A stretch of 24,319 nucleotides of DNA from Hyphomicrobiales bacterium (GTDB lineage Bacteria; Pseudomonadota; Alphaproteobacteria; Rhizobiales; Beijerinckiaceae), in the NCBI GenBank assembly GCA_015655535.1, contig JAATEW010000275.1:1-24319 (forward strand), written 5' to 3'. Position numbers and translations under genes: made by a program. Of the stretch, positions 6,346 to 13,947 are shown in pieces. Position 1 is the first letter of the stretch. Every line of letters starts with the position of its first letter. The notes under the pieces were generated by a model. The model did no database searches. It saw only the letters and a program-made list of their open reading frames with translations, and was not told the DNA's origin.

Positions 6346-7194
6346 ATGACGCAACCGGAAATTACGGTCACCGGATCTCCCCAGCACGGCATTTTGGCGG
6401 GGAAACGCGGTCTGGTGTTGGGCGTTGCCAATAACCGGTCGATTGCCTGGGGCATTGCCAAGGCGGCGGCTGGTGCCGGCGCCGAACTCGGCTTCACCTT
6501 CCAAGGCGAGGCGCTCGAAAAACGGGTGCGGCCGCTCGCCCAGGAGCTCAATGCCCAAGTCCTCGGTCCTTGCGACGTGACCGACGTCGCCTCTGTGGAT
6601 TTTATTTTCGCCGAAATCGCCCGGATTTGGGGCAAGCTCGATTTCGTCGTCCATTGCGTCGCCTTTTCCGACAAGGATCAGCTGACCGGGCGCTATGTCG
6701 ATACGACGGCGGATAATTTCGTCAATTCGATGCTGATCTCCTGCTATTCCTTCACAGCCATCGCCCAGCGGGCCGAGAAACTGATGACCGACGGCGGTTC
6801 GATGCTGACGCTCACCTATTACGGCGCCGAAAAATGGATGCCGCATTATAACGTCATGGGGGTGGCGAAGGCCGCGCTCGAGGCCTCGGTGCGCTATCTG
6901 GCCGCCGATCTCGGCGAGAAGAATATTCGCGTCAACGCCATCTCAGCCGGGCCGATCAAGACGCTGGCCGCCTCCGGCATCGGCGATTTCCGGTATATTC
7001 TCAAATGGAACGAATATAACGCGCCGTTGCGGCGGTCGGTGACGATTGAGGAAGTCGGCGAAAGCGCGGCTTTTCTCCTCTCGCCTATGGCGCGCGGCAT
7101 CACCGGCGAAATCCTGCATGTGGACGCTGGTTATCATGTCGTCGGCATGAAGAATCCAGCGGCGCCCGACATTTCGGTTCAAAGCAAGGACTGA
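6346..7194 (+). CDS. fabI: Enoyl-[acyl-carrier-protein] reductase (NADH)
   Basis: 282 residues from ATG 6346; TTG 6340 is in frame and could also serve. FabI reduces trans-2-enoyl-ACP, the last step of each fatty acid elongation round. It has the FabI form of the SDR fold: the nucleotide-binding GVANNRSIAWG loop (27-37), FVVHCVAFSDK, and the active-site pair Tyr158/Tyr168 ten residues apart, with Lys175 completing Y-x6-K (YNVMGVAK). RVNAISAGPIKTLAASGI and the GITGEILHVDAGYH C-terminal segment are also typical. Length is close to the usual 260-275 with a slightly long tail. It is the housekeeping gene just upstream of the Pls-like synthetase, separated by a perfect hairpin and a 262-base gap. 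Confidence 0.95.
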   Translation: MTQPEITVTGSPQHGILAGKRGLVLGVANNRSIAWGIAKAAAGAGAELGFTFQGEALEKRVRPLAQELNAQVLGPCDVTDVASVDFIFAEIARIWGKLDFVVHCVAFSDKDQLTGRYVDTTADNFVNSMLISCYSFTAIAQRAEKLMTDGGSMLTLTYYGAEKWMPHYNVMGVAKAALEASVRYLAADLGEKNIRVNAISAGPIKTLAASGIGDFRYILKWNEYNAPLRRSVTIEEVGESAAFLLSPMARGITGEILHVDAGYHVVGMKNPAAPDISVQSKD

Positions 7195-7203
7195 GCGCAT
7201 TGA

Positions 7204-7229
7204 TCCGGAAAGGGATCCACCTTTCCGGA
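7204..7229. terminator. Perfect 10-bp hairpin just after fabI
   Basis: TCCGGAAAGG (7204-7213) pairs perfectly with CCTTTCCGGA (7220-7229) around a six-base loop, starting nine bases after the fabI stop. There is no T tract, so it may be an mRNA 3'-end stabiliser or part of a dispersed repeat instead of an intrinsic terminator. A very similar GATCCGGAAAG palindrome is common in Rhizobiales intergenic DNA by general recollection. Confidence 0.5.
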
Positions 7230-7326
7230 CGCAGGGCTTCTTGGATCGGCCTCACGCGGCCATTGCTCCTGTCATTCATCAGAAATTCAGATTAAGTGTC
7301 TGATAAATGTATTGTTGTAGGAGATT

Positions 7327-7370
7327 GCTGCCTGCCGCATTGGCTGCGGCTGCCTGCCGCATTGGCTGCG
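7327..7370. repeat. Perfect tandem duplication of a 22-bp unit
   Basis: Bases 7327-7348 and 7349-7370 are identical 22-mers beginning GCTGCCTGCC and ending ATTGGCTGCG, with no interruption. They lie about 90-130 bases upstream of the start of the Pls-like gene, within its probable promoter/leader region. Confidence 0.9.
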
Positions 7371-7456
7371 CACGCCGTCATAATCCAATGCCGGCATCCA
7401 ATCCACCTCCGGTCATTTACAACAAAGAACCAGCCAGGATATAAGGTTAGGCTCGG

Positions 7457-10400
7457 ATGAGGGTTCCGAGTTTTCACCCGCCGCATGCGTTGGCCGACCT
7501 CGAAAGTGATATGGCTCTGTTCCAGACGGCCAAAGACGATAGCGTTGCGTTAGCTTCCGTGGCATCCGAGGGCCCTGCGGCCAAGGCCGGACTGCGCGGT
7601 CCGGCTCGCCCGCATCTGATCCGCGACGAACTTTTGTGTGAAATCTTCGCGGCGACCGTCCGTGCCGATCCGCAAGCCACAGCCATGATTACGCCCGAGG
7701 GGCGGCTTACCTATGCCGAGGTCGAGACGCGGGCTGAAGCCATAGCGCGCGGCCTTTATCATCGCGGTGTCCGCCCTGGCCATGTCGTCGGCCTGTGGAT
7801 GGCGCGCGGCCAGGATCTCCTGATCGCCCAGATCGGCATCGCCAAGACCGGCACCGCCTGGCTGCCCTTCGACGCGGATGCGCCGGCCGACCGCGTCGCG
7901 ACCTGCCTTAGCGATGCGCAAGCCTCGCTCTTGCTGACCGCGCCGGGCTTCGTCGAGTCCGCCCGAGCGCATGTCGCGTGCCCCATCGTGATCCCCGCCG
8001 ATCTCATCGACCCGACCGATCGCACCGAGGTCGATGCGCGCGTGCTCGGCGCGACGCCGGATCACCCGGCCTATCTCATCTACACGTCGGGCTCGACCGG
8101 CACGCCGAAGGGCATCGTCATTTCGAGCCGGAACATTTGTCATTATTTACGCGCCGCCAATGAAGTCTACCGGCTGCGCGAGAGCGATATCGTGTTCCAG
8201 GGCGCCTCGGTCGCCTTCGATCTGTCGATGGAGGAAATCTGGCTTCCCTATCTCGTCGGCGCGAGCCTTTTCGTCGCGAGGCCGGAGATCATGGCGGAGG
8301 CCGACAAGCTTCCCGATCTTCTCGAAGCCTATGGCGTCACCGTCCTCGATACGGTGCCGACGCTGCTGTCGCTTCTGCCGCGCGATGTCGCGACGTTGCG
8401 AACGATCATCCTTGGCGGCGAAGCCTGTCCGCCGGCGCTCGGCATCCGTTGGTGCAAGCCTGGCCGCACGATCTTCAATTCCTATGGGCCGACTGAGGCG
8501 ACGGTCGTTGCGACGATATCGGAAGTCCGCCCGGACGAGACGGTCACGATCGGACAGCCGATCCCGAATTACACCTGCTATGTCGTGGACGAAGAGTTGC
8601 GGCTTCTCGGCCCCGGCGTCGAGGGCGAGCTTTTGATCGGCGGGCCGGGCATAGCGCTTGGCTATCTCAACCGCGAGGCGCTGACGGCCGAAAAATTCAT
8701 CACCAATCCGTTCGACGCGGAGGCTTCGGACACAAGGCTTTACCGGTCGGGCGATGCGGTCCTCGTCGATCCGCAGGGAAACCTGATCTTTCGCGGCCGG
8801 ATCGACGATCAGGTGAAAGTGCGCGGTTTCCGCGTGGAGCTCGGCGAAATCGAAGCCAAGCTCACCGATCTGCCGCAGATTTCGCAGGCCGCCGTCGTCC
8901 AGAGGGGCGAGGCGGGCGCCGAGGAACTCGTGGCTTTCGTCGTCGCTGTCGCGGGCGCGGCGCTCGATCCCTCGACCATGCGCAATCTTCTGCGTGCCCA
9001 TTTGCCGGCCTATATGCTGCCGAACCGCTATGAGCCGGTGGACGGCCTGCCGCGGCTGTCGTCCGGTAAGGTCGACCGTAATTTCCTGAAAAAGGTCGAG
9101 TTGCGCTCCACCGGCGCCGATGAGGTCCAGGAAGATCCGCGCACCGAAACCGAAGCCAAGCTCCTTGCCGTGGCGCAGCGTGTTCTGCCGCCGCAGGCTA
9201 TTCCGTTCGATGCCGATTTCTTCACCGATCTCGGCGGCCATTCGCTGCTCGCGGCGCGGCTCATCTCGATCGTGCGCGAAACGCCCGCGCTCGCCGGAAT
9301 CACGTTGCAGGATGTCTATACGGCGCGCTCCTTGCGTGCGCTTGCGGATCTGCTCGATAAGAAATCAGGCGATGTCGGGCCGCCACGCGATCTGTCCTTC
9401 ACGCCGCCGCCGTTTCTGCGGCATTTCCTCTGCGGCCTCGCGCAATTGATCGCGCTGCCGATCATCCTCGGGCTCGTGACGGCGGAATGGCTCGGCGTCT
9501 TCGTGAGCTATATGCTGCTCACCGATACGGATGCGTCGATCTTCGAGGAAGTGGCCTCGCTGCTTGGTGTTTACATCTCGATCAATATCGCGGTCGTGGC
9601 GATCGCGATCGCCGCCAAATGGGCGATCATCGGGCGGACCAAACCGGGGCGCTATCCGCTCTGGGGCGTCTATTATTACCGCTGGTGGCTGGCGCGGCGC
9701 TTTTTGGGCCTTGTTCACACGAAATGGTTTCAGGGCTCGCCCTTATTGCCGCTCTACATGAAGGCGATCGGTGCCAAGATCGGCAAGAACACCCTTCTCT
9801 CCGAGATCGATGCCGGTGCCATGGATCTTATCAGCGTCGGCGATGGAGCGAGCATCGGCAATAATGCCGTCTTCGCCAATGCGCGGGTCGAAGGCAATGA
9901 ACTCATCATCGGCGAGATCGAGATCGGGGCCGACGCCTATATCGGCTCGTCCTGCGTGATCGAGGAGAATGTCGTCATCGGCGAGGGCGCCGAGTTGCGC
10001 GACCTGACATCGATCGGCGCCAATACGCATGCCGGCGCCTGGGAAATCTGGGACGGCTCGCCCGGAACCAAGGTCGGCATCGTCGATCAGGCCGCGCTTG
10101 ATCCGCAGGCCGAGGCTTCGACCCCGCGGCGCATGGCGATGAACGTCCTTTACACGCTCATGCTTCTGGCGATCCCGCCGCTCGGGCTGCTGCCGATCAT
10201 TCCGGCCTTCTGGGTCTTCGACAAGGTCGACGATCTGATCGGCATCGCCGATGTCGACCGCATGCTCTACATGGCCTCGATCCCGATCATGGCTTGGCCC
10301 ACGGCTTTCGTCATGGTGCTCGTGACGGTCGGCTTCATGGCGGCCTTCCGCTGGATCGTCCTGCCGCGCGTGACGGAGGGCACCTATTCGATCCATTCCT

Positions 10401-11572
10401 GGTTCTACCTGCGCAAATGGGCCGTCGCGCTTGCCTCGGAGATTACGCTCGAGACGCTTTCGTCGCTTTATGCGACGATCTATATGCAGGGCTGGTATCG
10501 GCTGATGGGCGCCAAGATCGGCAAGGACGCCGAGATTTCGACAGGGCTATCCGGCCGCTATGATCTCGTCGAGATCGGCGAGAAATGTTTCATCGCCGAC
10601 GAGGTTGTGCTCGGCGACGAGGAAATCCGGCGCGGCTGGATGTATCTGAAACATGTGAAGACCGGCTCGCGCGTCTTCGTCGGGAATAGTGCCGTGGTGC
10701 CGGCCGGCGCCGAGATCCCGAACAATGCGCTGATCGGCATCAAGTCGAAACCGCCGGCGAATGAATTGATGAGCCCCGGCGACACCTGGTTCGGCTCGCC
10801 GCCGATCAAGCTGCCGGTTCGCCAGAGATTCGATACGGGCAATGCCTATTGGACCTATGAGGCGCCGCGCTGGAAGAAATTCGCACGCGCCAGTTTTGAA
10901 GCGATCACCATCTCGCTGCCGACCATGCTGTTCATCACATTCGGCACCTGGGCGGTCGAATGGTTCAGCCGGGCTGTGCTCGAGGCCAGATATGGTGAGG
11001 TTGTGAGGCTGTTCATTGCCTCGGCGGTGATGATCACGCTCGGCCTGACGGCGGTTGTGGTCGTCATCAAATGGCTGACCATGGGCCGCTACGAACCGCA
11101 AACCAGACCCATGTGGTCCTGGTGGGCGATGCGCACCGAGGCGGTCGCGGTGATCTATGGCGGCATGGTCGGGCGCGTGCTGCTCGACCATCTGCGCGGC
11201 ACGCCCTTCCTGCCCTGGGTGTTGCGGGTCTTCGGCGCCAAATTCGGCCGGGGCGTCTATATGGACATGACCGACATCACCGAGTTCGATTGCGTGACCG
11301 TCGGCGATTACGCGGCGCTGAATTCAATGTGCGCCTTGCAGACCCATCTTTACGAGGACCGGGTGATGAAGGTCGGCCGCGTCCATGTCGGCAAGGGCGT
11401 CGCGGTCGGCGCGGGCTCGACAGTTCTTTACGATACGCATGTCGGCGATTATGCCCGGCTCGGGCCTCTGACGCTGGTCATGAAGGGCGAACACATTCCG
11501 GCCAATTCGGAATGGGTCGGCTCGCCGGCCGAGCCGAAGGCGATTGCGAAAGAGCGGGCAGCCAGTGGCTAA
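7457..11572 (+). CDS. Pls/PosA-type single-module NRPS-like membrane enzyme (putative poly-amino-acid synthetase)
   Basis: 1371 residues. The adenylation domain (about 50-550) has A3 YTSGSTGTPKG near 207, A5 NSYGPTEA near 340, A7 YRSGD near 429, A8 GRIDDQVKVRGFRVELGEIE near 447 and A10 SSGKVDR near 536. The carrier domain has DLGGHSL, with phosphopantetheine Ser 596. Six membrane segments then come in pairs (about 653-683, 699-727, 893-922, 940-970, 1145-1177, 1182-1208). After each pair lies a hexapeptide beta-helix domain (about 730-880, 971-1140, 1209-1371), each ending in a GSP-type turn. There is no condensation or thioesterase domain. This order matches epsilon-poly-L-lysine synthetase Pls of Streptomyces (about 1300 residues), which joins one amino acid repeatedly by isopeptide bonds. 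Specificity residues read DLEDIGSVVK, suggesting a basic amino acid (inference). No degrading enzyme or exporter is adjacent. An in-frame ATG at 7511 is an alternative start. Confidence 0.85.
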   Translation: MRVPSFHPPHALADLESDMALFQTAKDDSVALASVASEGPAAKAGLRGPARPHLIRDELLCEIFAATVRADPQATAMITPEGRLTYAEVETRAEAIARGLYHRGVRPGHVVGLWMARGQDLLIAQIGIAKTGTAWLPFDADAPADRVATCLSDAQASLLLTAPGFVESARAHVACPIVIPADLIDPTDRTEVDARVLGATPDHPAYLIYTSGSTGTPKGIVISSRNICHYLRAANEVYRLRESDIVFQGASVAFDLSMEEIWLPYLVGASLFVARPEIMAEADKLPDLLEAYGVTVLDTVPTLLSLLPRDVATLRTIILGGEACPPALGIRWCKPGRTIFNSYGPTEATVVATISEVRPDETVTIGQPIPNYTCYVVDEELRLLGPGVEGELLIGGPGIALGYLNREALTAEKFITNPFDAEASDTRLYRSGDAVLVDPQGNLIFRGRIDDQVKVRGFRVELGEIEAKLTDLPQISQAAVVQRGEAGAEELVAFVVAVAGAALDPSTMRNLLRAHLPAYMLPNRYEPVDGLPRLSSGKVDRNFLKKVELRSTGADEVQEDPRTETEAKLLAVAQRVLPPQAIPFDADFFTDLGGHSLLAARLISIVRETPALAGITLQDVYTARSLRALADLLDKKSGDVGPPRDLSFTPPPFLRHFLCGLAQLIALPIILGLVTAEWLGVFVSYMLLTDTDASIFEEVASLLGVYISINIAVVAIAIAAKWAIIGRTKPGRYPLWGVYYYRWWLARRFLGLVHTKWFQGSPLLPLYMKAIGAKIGKNTLLSEIDAGAMDLISVGDGASIGNNAVFANARVEGNELIIGEIEIGADAYIGSSCVIEENVVIGEGAELRDLTSIGANTHAGAWEIWDGSPGTKVGIVDQAALDPQAEASTPRRMAMNVLYTLMLLAIPPLGLLPIIPAFWVFDKVDDLIGIADVDRMLYMASIPIMAWPTAFVMVLVTVGFMAAFRWIVLPRVTEGTYSIHSWFYLRKWAVALASEITLETLSSLYATIYMQGWYRLMGAKIGKDAEISTGLSGRYDLVEIGEKCFIADEVVLGDEEIRRGWMYLKHVKTGSRVFVGNSAVVPAGAEIPNNALIGIKSKPPANELMSPGDTWFGSPPIKLPVRQRFDTGNAYWTYEAPRWKKFARASFEAITISLPTMLFITFGTWAVEWFSRAVLEARYGEVVRLFIASAVMITLGLTAVVVVIKWLTMGRYEPQTRPMWSWWAMRTEAVAVIYGGMVGRVLLDHLRGTPFLPWVLRVFGAKFGRGVYMDMTDITEFDCVTVGDYAALNSMCALQTHLYEDRVMKVGRVHVGKGVAVGAGSTVLYDTHVGDYARLGPLTLVMKGEHIPANSEWVGSPAEPKAIAKERAASG

Positions 11573-11604
11573 TCGTTTAAACGCAGATGTAACGCCGTTT
11601 GTGT

Positions 11605-12063
11605 CTATTGGGGATAATACTTGCTGCGTTCAGGCAAAGGAGAGTTTGGCAACCGTGTTCCAAATCTAAGGTGTTCGGCGCCACCAGAATCTCCATTCGC
11701 GCACCATGAAAGAACAGCAGTGCTTGCGATTCCCATGGGACTGTCGTCGGGCTCTTCGAAATCGAAACCGTTGAAGAGATCGGTCCATTCCCACTTGCCC
11801 GTCTCATAGTTCGGCAACATTGGGCGTAAGCCTCGCTGCACTAATGCTGCGATGCAGAGCCTTAAGCCTCCCAGCCATTCTCCTTGTCCAAACTTGGACC
11901 TGCCAAAGTGCTGGCTGAAGGCAGCGTTAAAAATGTCCTTAATCTCAACCAGGCCTATCGGTTCTTTGGTTGGCAGACCGTTCGGATCATTGAGCCAATC
12001 GCGGAATTCCAGCCCGCTCGATTCATGCCGCATTTCCATTAACGGAATCGAGTCATCTAGCAT
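11605..12063 (-). CDS. Hypothetical protein beside higBA
   Basis: 152 residues from ATG 12063, with a GAGAG purine stretch about nine bases upstream. I do not recognise the family. It has no signal peptide or membrane segment. It is acidic and aromatic-rich, with features such as GEWLGGLRLCIAALVQRGLRP, GKWEWTDLF and an AVLSWCANGDSG segment. Its base composition is visibly lower in G+C than fabI, the Pls-like gene or aroC, which together with the neighbouring toxin-antitoxin pair hints at acquired DNA. It runs convergently towards the Pls-like gene (32-base gap) and divergently from higB. It could be a small accessory or immunity-type protein, but nothing shows this. Confidence 0.55.
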   Translation of the reverse strand: MLDDSIPLMEMRHESSGLEFRDWLNDPNGLPTKEPIGLVEIKDIFNAAFSQHFGRSKFGQGEWLGGLRLCIAALVQRGLRPMLPNYETGKWEWTDLFNGFDFEEPDDSPMGIASTAVLSWCANGDSGGAEHLRFGTRLPNSPLPERSKYYPQ

Positions 12064-12112
12064 GCAGTTCTCTCAAAGCTCTCTGCTGCAAGCTATAGCT
12101 TGAATGAGCAGG

Positions 12113-12145
12113 TTGTCACCGATAAGTGATAAGTTATACTTATCA
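12113..12145 (+). promoter_or_regulatory. higBA promoter with operator over the -10 box
   Basis: A -35 like TTGTCA (12113-12118) and a -10 like TATACT (12135-12140) are separated by 16 bases. The perfect inverted repeat TGATAAG (12127-12133) / CTTATCA (12139-12145) with a five-base centre covers the -10. This is the expected place for the HigA antitoxin dimer to repress its own operon. Transcription would start about where the higB ATG lies (12147). Confidence 0.65.
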
Positions 12146-12146
12146 T

Positions 12147-12425
12147 ATGATCAAGCGCTTCCGTCACGGAGGACTCAAGCGGTTCTACGAAACCGGCGAC
12201 ACGCGCGGGATAAATGCGCGTCACGCGCCGGCCTTGCGTCTGCTGCTGACCTCGCTGGAGGTTGCCGAAAAACCGGCCGACATGAACAATCCGGGTTATG
12301 GGCTGCATCCGTTGAAAGGCGAGCTTAAAGGCTATTGGGCGGCTTGGGTCTCCGGCAACTGGCGTCTCGCCTTCAAATTCGATGGTGAGGGCGTGACAAA
12401 TGTTGATCTTGTCGATTATCACTGA
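12147..12425 (+). CDS. higB: Type II toxin, RelE/HigB family
   Basis: 92 residues from ATG 12147. The family signature reads from the N-terminal MIKRFRHGGLKRFYETGDT, through a central helix with LRLLLTSLEVAEKPADM, to the NNPGYGLHPLKGELKGYWAAWVSGNWRLAFKF core strands and the final VDLVDYH. HigB toxins are ribosome-dependent mRNA endonucleases; the conserved GYW...WRL residues belong to the RelE fold and the C-terminal Tyr-His is typical. The antitoxin follows 16 bases after the stop, giving the toxin-first order of higBA. No Shine-Dalgarno precedes the start, and the predicted promoter would give a leaderless message. An upstream in-frame GTG (12126) would place the operator inside the gene and is rejected. 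Confidence 0.9.
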   Translation: MIKRFRHGGLKRFYETGDTRGINARHAPALRLLLTSLEVAEKPADMNNPGYGLHPLKGELKGYWAAWVSGNWRLAFKFDGEGVTNVDLVDYH

Positions 12426-12441
12426 TTGAAAGGAATCACCC

Positions 12442-12738
12442 ATGGCGATGCACAATCCGGCACATCCGGGAGAAGTTCTCCGGGAAACTTGCCTCAAACC
12501 CTTGGGCCTTACGGTGACGGAAGCGGCCGAGGGCCTTGGCGTTACGCGCAAGGCGCTGTCCGACCTCCTCAACGGCCATGCCGGTATTTCTTTCGAGATG
12601 GCGATCCGGCTCGAAAAAGCCGGGTGGAGTACGGCGGAGGCGTGGCTCAAGATGCAGATGAATTGGAGTCTATGGCAAGCGCGTCAGACTGCCCGGTCGA
12701 TCAAGGTCAAGAAATTCAAGACGCCGCAACCGGCTTGA
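12442..12738 (+). CDS. higA: HigA-family antitoxin (XRE helix-turn-helix)
   Basis: 98 residues with a good AAAGGAA ribosome site. It begins with the diagnostic HigA motif HPGEVLRETCLKPLGLT (about 8-24), followed by the helix-turn-helix TEAAEGLGVTRKALSDLLNG, where the recognition helix is TRKALSDLLN. The next helices, ISFEMAIRLEKAGWSTAEAWLKMQ, complete the five-helix XRE domain. A basic tail (KVKKFKTPQ) ends the protein. It should neutralise HigB and, as a dimer alone or with HigB, bind the inverted repeat at 12127-12145. Confidence 0.92.
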   Translation: MAMHNPAHPGEVLRETCLKPLGLTVTEAAEGLGVTRKALSDLLNGHAGISFEMAIRLEKAGWSTAEAWLKMQMNWSLWQARQTARSIKVKKFKTPQPA

Positions 12739-12774
12739 GCTAGAGGAAGATGGTGCAAGGGCCTTTTCGTATCC

Positions 12775-13866
12775 ATGTCGCATAACACCTTCGGCCATCT
12801 CTTCCGCGTCACGACCTTTGGCGAGAGCCACGGGCCGGCGATCGGCTGCGTCGTCGACGGATGCCCGCCCGGCATTCCCCTGACGGAAACCGATATTCAG
12901 CTCCATCTCGACAAGCGCAAGCCCGGTACGTCGCGGTTCACGACGCAGCGCAAGGAAGAGGACCGCGTGAAGATCCTGTCCGGCGTCTATGTCGACGAGC
13001 GGTGGGCCGAGCAGGTCACGACGGGCGCACCGATCGGCCTCATGATCGAAAACACCGATCAGCGCTCCAAGGATTACGACGCGATCAAGGACAAATATCG
13101 CCCTGGCCACGCCGACTACACCTATGACGCCAAATATGGTCTGCGTGATCCGCGTGGCGGCGGCCGCTCGTCTGCCCGCGAAACCGCCACGCGCGTCGCG
13201 GCGGGCGCCGTTGCGCGCAAGGTGATCGCGGGCGTTACGATTCGTGGCGCCTTGGTGCAGGTCGGGCCGCATAAAATCGATCGCGCGCGTTGGGACTGGG
13301 CCGAGATCGACCGCAATCCGTTTTTCTGCCCCGACGCCAAGGCGGCGGCCTTTTTCGAAACCTATCTCGACGAGATCCGCAAGGCGGGCTCATCGGCGGG
13401 CGCGGTGATCGAGATCATTGCCGAAGGCGTGCCTGTGGGGTGGGGTGCCCCGATCTACGGCAAGCTCGATAGCGAATTGGCCGCAGCCCTGATGTCGATC
13501 AATGCCGTGAAAGGCGTCGAGATCGGCGAGGGCTTCGCCGCCGCCGCGCTGTCGGGCGAAGACAATGCCGATGAAATGCGCATGGGCAATGATGGCGAGC
13601 CGATCTTTCTCTCCAATCATGCCGGCGGTATTTTGGGCGGCATCTCGACCGGCCAGCCGATCGTCGCGCGCTTCGCGGTGAAGCCGACCTCGTCGATCCT
13701 CACGCCGCGTCAGACCATCGCCCGGGCCGGTCACAATACGACCATCTCGACGACCGGGCGTCACGACCCTTGCGTCGGCATCAGGGCTGTGCCGGTCGGA
13801 GAGGCTATGGTTGCCTGCGTGCTGGCCGATCAATTCCTGCGCCATCGCGGGCAGATCGGTGCTTAA
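12775..13866 (+). CDS. aroC: Chorismate synthase
   Basis: 363 residues, the usual bacterial length. It converts 5-enolpyruvylshikimate 3-phosphate to chorismate with reduced FMN, the end of the shikimate pathway. The three family signatures are visible: TTFGESHGPAIGCVVDG near the N-terminus (13-29), YGLRDPRGGGRSSARETATR at about 120-139, and the C-terminal block with RAGHNTTISTTGRHDPC and GEAMVACVLADQFL. FMN/EPSP-binding residues in KPGTSRFTTQR and the NHAGGILGGISTG segment are present. The start ATG has only a weak purine stretch. It lies 36 bases after higA on the same strand but is presumably independent housekeeping DNA. No truncation or unusual residues noticed. Confidence 0.97.
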   Translation: MSHNTFGHLFRVTTFGESHGPAIGCVVDGCPPGIPLTETDIQLHLDKRKPGTSRFTTQRKEEDRVKILSGVYVDERWAEQVTTGAPIGLMIENTDQRSKDYDAIKDKYRPGHADYTYDAKYGLRDPRGGGRSSARETATRVAAGAVARKVIAGVTIRGALVQVGPHKIDRARWDWAEIDRNPFFCPDAKAAAFFETYLDEIRKAGSSAGAVIEIIAEGVPVGWGAPIYGKLDSELAAALMSINAVKGVEIGEGFAAAALSGEDNADEMRMGNDGEPIFLSNHAGGILGGISTGQPIVARFAVKPTSSILTPRQTIARAGHNTTISTTGRHDPCVGIRAVPVGEAMVACVLADQFLRHRGQIGA

Positions 13867-13947
13867 CTGCGTGCCGTCACGCTTGTCGCGGGCACGATGT
13901 GTCGGGACAAAAATTGTTGGTATAAGATCAAGTAGAGTAGGCGTGCG

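Noticed and set aside
8147..9241. A 364-codon minus-strand open frame opposite the adenylation domain
   Set aside because: It lies antisense to the core A motifs, is Arg/Asp-rich and has no recognisable domain.
12861..13340. Several open frames on both strands inside aroC
   Set aside because: High GC gives long shadow frames; the aroC frame has all chorismate synthase signatures.
13867..13947. GTGCC...GGCAC as a terminator after aroC
   Set aside because: The arms are only about five bases with a long loop and no T tract at proper spacing.
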